This document shows positions 59,360 to 64,000 of a DNA stretch of 64,000 bases, one piece after another. Below the pieces are notes generated by a model. The model was not told the DNA's origin, made no database searches, and was given only the letters and a program-made list of their open reading frames with translations. Numbering within the stretch: the first letter of the stretch is position 1; each line of letters starts with the position of its first letter. The position numbers were made by a program, and so were the translations under genes. Origin of the DNA: Victivallis vadensis (GTDB taxonomy: Bacteria; Verrucomicrobiota; Lentisphaeria; Victivallales; Victivallaceae); the NCBI RefSeq assembly GCF_003096415.1, contig NZ_QEKH01000028.1, forward strand, positions 1 to 64,000. Reading direction: 5' to 3'.

Positions 59360-60397
59360 TCAGATCAGAAACGGGCACTCCGTAATCACATAACTCATCG
59401 GGAAAATTTCGTGAATCGTCTCCTCCGGCACCTCCTTGCGAACCCGGCCGCTCAGATAGCGGATCGCCCGGCCGCACATATCGTTAAACGGCATCCGGCC
59501 GCAGGAAACCGCGCCGCGGCTCAATGAAAAACTGTCGACAATATCGTCAAAACAAAACAGATAGACCGGTTTTTCCAGCCGCGGCAGCGCGCTTTCGACC
59601 GCGGCGTACACATAGGTCACCAGGTATTCGTAGCACACGAACAGGAAATCTGGGCGCAGCCGGATCATCCGTTCGGCGAGCTGTCTGCAAAGATCCACAT
59701 CGCCCGGCAGGATCAGTTCCTCATTGATCCTGACTCCCAGTTCATCGTGCGCCTGCCGGTAGCCCAGCTCCCGCATCCGGGGGGCATACCCGAAATTCGC
59801 GGCGGCGCTGCCGACGAAAAGCACGGTGCGGTCGCCGTCGCCGAGCATGCGCCGGACGATCCGGCGGGTGGCCTCCGCATAATCGACCGCCACGTAACTC
59901 AATTCCGGCAGGTCGGTGATCCGGTTCAGCAGCAGCGTCGGAATCCGGCGCGCCAGCTGCACTGCCTGCGGAAAATACTCCGGTTCCAGCGATGCGAAAA
60001 ACGCCGCATCAATGCGTTCGCCCGCCAGCAGCTCCTCCAGACTCAACAAACGCAGATTGCAGTTGCAGCGGGCGCACGCCTGCTGCGCTTCCGCCAGAAT
60101 CTTCAGGGAAAAGGGGCGCGGATTGCCTTCCAGCGACGCCTCGATCCCGATTTCCAGCCGCTGGCCGGCCGCTTCCAGCGGAGTCGGCGCCTTGACGAAC
60201 GTGCCGATGCCGGAGCGCCGGAAAATATGCCCTTCCTCCTCCAGCCGGACCAGCGCCTTGCGCACTGTCATGCGGCTGACGCTCAGCTGCCGGGCCAGTT
60301 CCACTTCGGAATCCAGCTGCATGCCCGGCGTCAGCACCCGCTGCTTGATCTTCGCCAGAAGCGTTTCGTAGACAAAAAGATATCCGTTGCCCGGCAT
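59360..60397 (-). CDS. GntR-family HTH regulator with LacI-like sensor domain
   Basis: The ~345-aa regulator has a GntR winged HTH at ~8-72 (VYETLLAKIKQRVLTPGMQL, LSVSRMTVRKALVRLEEEGH, GIGTFVKAP), joined to a LacI/periplasmic-binding-protein-like sensor (~95-345: AAFFASLEPEYFPQAVQLAR, DFLFVCYEYLVTYVY, LFCFDDIVDSFSLS). ATG 60397 follows AAGGGAA. It shares the layout of the GntR at 30092 but is only distantly similar. Two TACCGGT boxes lie just upstream, likely autoregulatory sites. It could control the heparinase operon downstream of the repeat or the adjacent AraC/GH63 genes. Confidence 0.85.
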   Translation of the reverse strand: MPGNGYLFVYETLLAKIKQRVLTPGMQLDSEVELARQLSVSRMTVRKALVRLEEEGHIFRRSGIGTFVKAPTPLEAAGQRLEIGIEASLEGNPRPFSLKILAEAQQACARCNCNLRLLSLEELLAGERIDAAFFASLEPEYFPQAVQLARRIPTLLLNRITDLPELSYVAVDYAEATRRIVRRMLGDGDRTVLFVGSAAANFGYAPRMRELGYRQAHDELGVRINEELILPGDVDLCRQLAERMIRLRPDFLFVCYEYLVTYVYAAVESALPRLEKPVYLFCFDDIVDSFSLSRGAVSCGRMPFNDMCGRAIRYLSGRVRKEVPEETIHEIFPMSYVITECPFLI

Positions 60398-60427
60398 GTG
60401 AATAATTTCCCTTCGCAGCTCCAATTT

Positions 60428-60449
60428 ATACCGGTATTCTGTACCGGTC
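60428..60449. promoter_or_regulatory. Candidate GntR operator: two TACCGGT boxes
   Basis: The perfect 10-bp palindrome ATACCGGTAT (60,428-60,437) is followed by GTACCGGTC (60,441-60,449); the shared cores TACCGGT are spaced 13 bp centre to centre, 30 nt before the GntR start. Confidence 0.45.
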
Positions 60450-60515
60450 TAAAAATATTATACCACAAACCGGATTGAATGTCAAGAGGCGAATGTGTTT
60501 TTTGAAAAAAATCTG

Positions 60516-61421
60516 TCATTCGCCGAACTGGCTGCGTTTGCGGAAGGCGCTCGGCGATTCGCCGGTGAACTTGCGGAACTCCGCTGAAAAGTAGAGTGCG
60601 CCGGCGTAGCCGACCTGAAACGCGATCCATTTGACCGGCTGCTCGGTCAACCGCAGCAGCCGCATCGCGGTCTCCATGCGCCGCCGGATCAGAAAGTCGA
60701 CCGGGGACTCCCCCAGATGCTTCCGAAAGAGCCGCCGCAGCGTCGCCTGGCTCAACCGGAACTCCTCCGCCAGTTCGCCGATGCTCACGGGCTGGTCCAG
60801 CCGCGCCTCCAGATAACGCAGAATCCGCTGCAGGATTTCCGGCGTATCGGCCTGATTGTTCTCTTCCGCCAGCATCAGCAGCAGCCGGAAGGCGAGCGCG
60901 GCGCTCTCCTGCTGCTTGTCCGCCGCATCTCCGGCGAGCAGCCCGGCGGCGCGGTCGAACAGCGCGTCGAGTTTCTCCGGGGCGGCAGGAGTCAGCACAT
61001 CCACCCGGTCCAGTCCGAGCGAAGTCAGCAGCGGGCCGACCATCGGCCCGGTCAGCGCCAGCGTCCGCTTCAGCGCATAGTCGCAGTCGCAGCACTCCAT
61101 CTCCGAATCCTCCCCGTGCCGCACCAGGAATACGCCGCCCGGCTCCACCCGATAGCTCCGGCGGTTCTGTTGGAAATGGAAATTGCCGCGCTTCACGAAC
61201 TCCACCGCAAAGGTGTTCGAACGCTGCCGGAAACGGTAGCAGCCGGGCAGCCACTCGTCGTCGCCGGTGAAGTCGATCCGGATCGGCCAGTTTTCCAGCG
61301 GCGGCTCGGAGTGGTCGAAAATAAAGTGGTGTACCGGGAACTTCCCGACGTCGATCCCGCCGGACCGGGTCCGGGCGTTGTCCTCGAAAAAGCGGATCCG
61401 TCCGCGCCGTTCCTCCCGCAT
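60516..61421 (-). CDS. AraC-family transcriptional regulator
   Basis: The ~301-aa protein has an N-terminal cupin-like sensor (~25-130: WLPGCYRFRQRSNTFAVEFV, RRSYRVEPGGVFLVRHGE) and a C-terminal AraC double HTH (~200-295: VSIGELAEEFRLSQATLRRLF, VKWIAFQVGYAGALYFSAEF, GESPSAFRKRS). AGGAGGG precedes ATG pairs at 61424/61421; I use 61421. It is divergent from the GH63-like enzyme at 61555 across a 133-bp gap holding a palindrome and a promoter, so it most likely activates that operon in response to a sugar. Confidence 0.9.
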   Translation of the reverse strand: MREERRGRIRFFEDNARTRSGGIDVGKFPVHHFIFDHSEPPLENWPIRIDFTGDDEWLPGCYRFRQRSNTFAVEFVKRGNFHFQQNRRSYRVEPGGVFLVRHGEDSEMECCDCDYALKRTLALTGPMVGPLLTSLGLDRVDVLTPAAPEKLDALFDRAAGLLAGDAADKQQESAALAFRLLLMLAEENNQADTPEILQRILRYLEARLDQPVSIGELAEEFRLSQATLRRLFRKHLGESPVDFLIRRRMETAMRLLRLTEQPVKWIAFQVGYAGALYFSAEFRKFTGESPSAFRKRSQFGE

Positions 61422-61484
61422 CATCCGCCCTCCTTCGCGATTTTTATATATCCTTGATCGAATATCATATATTTTTTGTCGAAA

Positions 61485-61497
61485 ATCACTTTGTGAT
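61485..61497. promoter_or_regulatory. Palindrome over the -35 of the GH63 promoter
   Basis: ATCAC-TTT-GTGAT is a perfect 5-bp inverted repeat overlapping TTGTGA of the GH63 promoter. It is a candidate operator for the divergent AraC protein or a CRP-like factor; half of it resembles the TGTGA consensus. Confidence 0.4.
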
Positions 61498-61518
61498 CGG
61501 CTTTCATGATTGTATAAT
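61491..61518 (+). promoter_or_regulatory. Putative promoter of the GH63-pseudopilin operon
   Basis: TTGTGA and a perfect TATAAT are 16 bp apart, about 36 nt before ATG 61555. Confidence 0.55.
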
Positions 61519-61554
61519 ATAGCATAGGAAATCACAAAAACAACGGGGTACATC

Positions 61555-63168
61555 ATGGCTCATCAACCGATATTGAATGTGTGGGGCGGCGGACAGCTGC
61601 TCGGCTTTTCCGCCTTCGACGGCGAAACCGATTACGATTCGGGGCTGGTGCTGCGCACCGTCGCCGACTGCTGCGGCTTCGAGATCAAGCTGCCGGTCGA
61701 AAGCGGCATCGTGCTGCCGGATGCGGAGCCGCCCCGCGCGTGCATGCTCGCCGGCGACCATTTCCAACTGGAGTGCTCCTCCGGCCCGGTGCGCGGCGCG
61801 TTCGCCGATGCCCGCCACTTCATCATCGACGGGGAGTGCCGGGTGTACGGCCTGAATGACGCGCTGCAGATCATCCGCCGTCCCGGCCGGACGGTGCTCG
61901 GCGTGCGCAAGGGATTCAACGAATCGTGGCTGGATGCGGACTTCGACGCGATTTTCCGGCAGCGCGCCGCGTGGCTGGCGAAACTGCCGCAGCCCGGACT
62001 GCCGACGGACGAGGCGCGCCGCACCTACTGGAAAGCGTGTTCGCAGCTCAAGACCCAGCTCAACTCCCCCTCCGGCTGCCTGAAGCACCGCTGGACCACG
62101 CCGGACCGCTGGCCGCACCGCAAGATGTGGCTGTGGGACTCCGTATTCCACGCGCAGGGGCTGCGCCGCCTCGATCCGGCCGTCGCGCGCGAAACGCTTG
62201 AAGCGGTATTCGACGGGCAGTGCGCCGACGGCTTCATCCCGCACATGGCGTCGCCGCACGAAAAAAGCGACATCACCCAGCCGCCGATCCTCGGCTACGG
62301 CATCAAGCTGATGCTCGAACAACAGCAGTCGCCGGAGTTCCTCGAACGGCTCTATCCCAAAAACGCCGCGTTCCTGAACTGGATTTTCGCCCACCGCGAC
62401 ACCGACGGCGCCGGGCTGGTCGAATGGGCGATCGAAGCGCACGAGATGTGCCGCAGCGGCGAGAGCGGGATGGACAACTCCACCCGGTTCGACGGCGCCA
62501 CCCAGTTGGACGCGCCCGACTTCAACGCCTATCTCGCCTCCGAGTGTGAGATCATGGCGGAATTCGCCGCCCTTCTCGGCCGGCCGGAAGAACAGAAACT
62601 GTGGCAGGAGCGCCACCGGAAGCTGAACCATCTGATGAACGAACGGCTCTGGAACGATGCGGCGGGGCTTTACGTCGACTACGACCTCGCCGCCGGGAAG
62701 CAGTCCCCGGTGCTGAGCCTCGCGGGCTTCCTGCCGCTGATCTCCGGCGCGCCGACCGCCGAAATGGCGGAAAAACTGGTGCGGAACCTGAAGAACCCGG
62801 AAACCTTCGGCACCCCGTTCCCGGTTCCGTCGATCAGCTTCAGCCAGCCGGAGTTCTACAGCAAGGACATGTGGCGCGGCCCGGTCTGGATCAACATCAA
62901 CACCCTGATCGCCCGCGGCCTCGACCGGTACGGCTACCGCGACGAAGCGCGGCAGCTCCGCAGCCGGACCATGCGCGAACTGGAGAAGTTCTACTGCAGA
63001 TACGGCACATTTTTCGAGTTCTACGACGACCGGAACGAGTGCGACCCGCCGGAGCTGCTGCGCAAGTTCCGCTGCGATCCCGACCGCAGCGTCTACCATC
63101 AGGCTTTCATGGATTACGGCTGGAGCGCCACCCTCTATATCGATCTGGCTTTCACCATGTACAGTTAA
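61555..63168 (+). CDS. GH63-like (alpha/alpha)6 glycosidase
   Basis: The 537-aa protein has no signal peptide. The N-terminal ~120 residues are a small beta domain, followed by an (alpha/alpha)6 toroid with [19 protein letters not shown] (~195, the W-x-W-D-S signature), [19 protein letters not shown] (~225), [11 protein letters not shown] (~305, likely catalytic acid region), [20 protein letters not shown] (~440) and [20 protein letters not shown] (~510). This is the pattern of GH63 / MGH-type alpha-glucosidases and mannosylglycerate-type hydrolases. Substrate unknown, probably an imported oligosaccharide. It is divergent from AraC and is followed by a pseudopilin and a secreted protein. Confidence 0.82.
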   Translation: MAHQPILNVWGGGQLLGFSAFDGETDYDSGLVLRTVADCCGFEIKLPVESGIVLPDAEPPRACMLAGDHFQLECSSGPVRGAFADARHFIIDGECRVYGLNDALQIIRRPGRTVLGVRKGFNESWLDADFDAIFRQRAAWLAKLPQPGLPTDEARRTYWKACSQLKTQLNSPSGCLKHRWTTPDRWPHRKMWLWDSVFHAQGLRRLDPAVARETLEAVFDGQCADGFIPHMASPHEKSDITQPPILGYGIKLMLEQQQSPEFLERLYPKNAAFLNWIFAHRDTDGAGLVEWAIEAHEMCRSGESGMDNSTRFDGATQLDAPDFNAYLASECEIMAEFAALLGRPEEQKLWQERHRKLNHLMNERLWNDAAGLYVDYDLAAGKQSPVLSLAGFLPLISGAPTAEMAEKLVRNLKNPETFGTPFPVPSISFSQPEFYSKDMWRGPVWININTLIARGLDRYGYRDEARQLRSRTMRELEKFYCRYGTFFEFYDDRNECDPPELLRKFRCDPDRSVYHQAFMDYGWSATLYIDLAFTMYS

Positions 63169-63197
63169 ACGGAAACAACGACAGGAAGGACAGTTTC

Positions 63198-63902
63198 ATG
63201 AAAAGACGGATTTTTACCTTAATTGAGCTGCTCATAGTAATAGCCATTATTGCAATTCTGGCGGCGATGCTGCTGCCGGCTCTCAACAAGGCGCGGGACA
63301 AGGCGAAATCCTCCGCCTGCATGAACCAGCTCAAGCAATTCGGCCTCGGCTTCACGATGTTCGCGCAGGACCACCGCGACTGCCTGCCGAACCAGAATTC
63401 CGCCAACGGGCGCTATGCGCCGGGGGACGGCTGGCAGTCCAAATTCGGCTGGATCGACAGCCGGCTGTTCATCAAGGGAACCAATGCGGAATACGCGATG
63501 CTGGGAGCTTCGCGGCTCTGGCTGCGCGGCTACATCACCAGCTCAAAGATGTTCTTCTGTCCGAACGACCGGCTCAACACCCACGCGGCCAACTGGGAAG
63601 CGGTGGTCACCGGCTCCGCCGGAAGCACGCCGGAGAAGTTCAACGCCGAAAACACCAACTACCGGGGCAGCTACTACACGCGCGGCATCAGGGATGCGTG
63701 GTTCCTCGGAGGCAATCCCACCCAGATCGAATCGGAGAGCAAACTCAACCGCCTGAAGTCGGAACACTTCCTGCAGCTCTGCCGCAGCCACGCCACGGAG
63801 CCGACGCTCCCCTCCTCGCTGAAAATCTATCAATTCAACGTCCTGCGTCCTGACGGCAGCGCCCATATCGAGCAGAACAAAAAAAGCCAGTACGGGTGGT
63901 GA
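63198..63902 (+). CDS. Pseudopilin-like protein with degenerate H-X9-DG motif (63.2 kb)
   Basis: The 234-aa protein starts [20 protein letters not shown]. The residue before Phe is Ile, not Gly; Glu5 is kept. [20 protein letters not shown] follows. In the C-terminal motif ([18 protein letters not shown]) the Asp-Gly is kept but the His nine residues before is Lys. GGAAGGA lies upstream of ATG 63198. It is second in the GH63 operon and ends 2 nt before the start of an exported protein gene cut by the window end. Confidence 0.88.
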   Translation: MKRRIFTLIELLIVIAIIAILAAMLLPALNKARDKAKSSACMNQLKQFGLGFTMFAQDHRDCLPNQNSANGRYAPGDGWQSKFGWIDSRLFIKGTNAEYAMLGASRLWLRGYITSSKMFFCPNDRLNTHAANWEAVVTGSAGSTPEKFNAENTNYRGSYYTRGIRDAWFLGGNPTQIESESKLNRLKSEHFLQLCRSHATEPTLPSSLKIYQFNVLRPDGSAHIEQNKKSQYGW

Positions 63903-63904
63903 GC

Positions 63905-64000
63905 ATGGTCAAAACATTGCTGGGGGCGGTACTGCTGGCGGGGACGGCGGCGGGCTGGGCCGGAAACAGCCCGGTACTGCAGCAGGAAGGGGATTACTTC
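63905..64000 (+). CDS. Partial secreted protein, cut by the window end
   Basis: Only 32 codons are visible: MVKTLLGAVLLAGTAAGWAG is a clear Sec signal peptide, followed by NSPVLQQEGDYF. The frame is open to the last base. It starts 2 nt after the pseudopilin stop. By analogy with the other pseudopilin operons here it should be a large glycan-active enzyme, but that cannot be seen. Confidence 0.7.
   Translation, partial: MVKTLLGAVLLAGTAAGWAGNSPVLQQEGDYF

Noticed and set aside
1-64000. tRNA or rRNA genes
   Set aside because: I looked in all gaps for T-loop-like GGTTCGANTCC and CCA-end patterns and saw none. A covariance search would be decisive.

Overview
The window looks like a chromosomal segment of a GC-rich, glycan-degrading anaerobe of the phylum Lentisphaerota (Victivallis-like). 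This is inferred from gene content, not from a marker gene. The strongest clue is five short proteins that each carry a pseudopilin N-terminus of the FTLIELL type, four of them with an intact H-X9-DG C-terminal motif. This class is greatly expanded in Lentisphaerae and other PVC bacteria. Many secreted glycoside hydrolase-like proteins and several sugar-type GntR, AraC and IclR regulators fit the same picture. I found no tRNA, rRNA, CRISPR array, prophage or complete insertion sequence.

Layout. 1-2.8 kb: a 5'-truncated glycosidase-like gene overlapping a TIM-barrel hydrolase-like gene. 3-12.2 kb: housekeeping genes, namely a MATE exporter, mraY, a cystine symporter divergent from a fused glutathione synthetase (gshF), and an argB-aroK-aroC operon. 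12.25-13.15 kb: non-coding repeat region. 13.15-15.4 kb: a divergent partner-switching pair (STAS protein and a response-regulator/PP2C/HATPase fusion). 15.5-23.4 kb: two HTH regulators and a lipid-carrier/envelope group (popT, lgt, rluD, a small membrane protein, uppP, proC, a GT2 enzyme, an adenylate cyclase). 23.5-29.0 kb: a glycan operon (GH130, pseudopilin, 990-aa secreted enzyme, CBM9-like protein). 29.2-30.0 kb: an unassigned gene. 30.1-34.4 kb: a second glycan operon (pseudopilin, clan GH-A enzyme, GntR regulator). 34.6-38.5 kb: ROK kinase, metallo-beta-lactamase hydrolase and a PlsC/acyl-ACP synthetase fusion. 38.8-41.0 kb: rpmF-plsX-fabH. 41.2-46.3 kb: a lone pseudopilin, a FAD oxidoreductase, an IclR regulator and a GH37 trehalase. 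46.3-53.3 kb: an AraC remnant, an RND efflux pair, and a phoA-yibE/F operon. 53.4-58.8 kb: a third glycan operon (pseudopilin, heparinase-like protein, MFS). 58.85-59.35 kb: the second copy of the dispersed repeat. 59.4-64 kb: GntR, AraC, then a GH63-like enzyme, a pseudopilin and a secreted protein cut by the window end.

How the parts work together. Four of the five pseudopilin genes lie directly upstream (1-nt overlap to 30-nt gap) of a gene whose product has a Sec signal peptide; three of those products are large enzyme-like proteins and the fourth is cut by the window end. Transport or regulatory genes sit in the same or neighbouring units. This suggests a modular scheme of pseudopilin plus its own exported glycan enzyme plus local regulator. 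None of the five has the glycine that normally precedes the prepilin cleavage site. These two observations are the best candidates here for an undescribed system. Other points of note are an apparent 1-nt frameshift near the start of the GH130 gene, a pair of ~0.4-kb dispersed repeats (one enclosed by a 22-bp inverted repeat), an AraC C-terminal remnant, and recurrent promoters with TTGNNN / TATAGT-TATATT boxes 15-17 bp apart.
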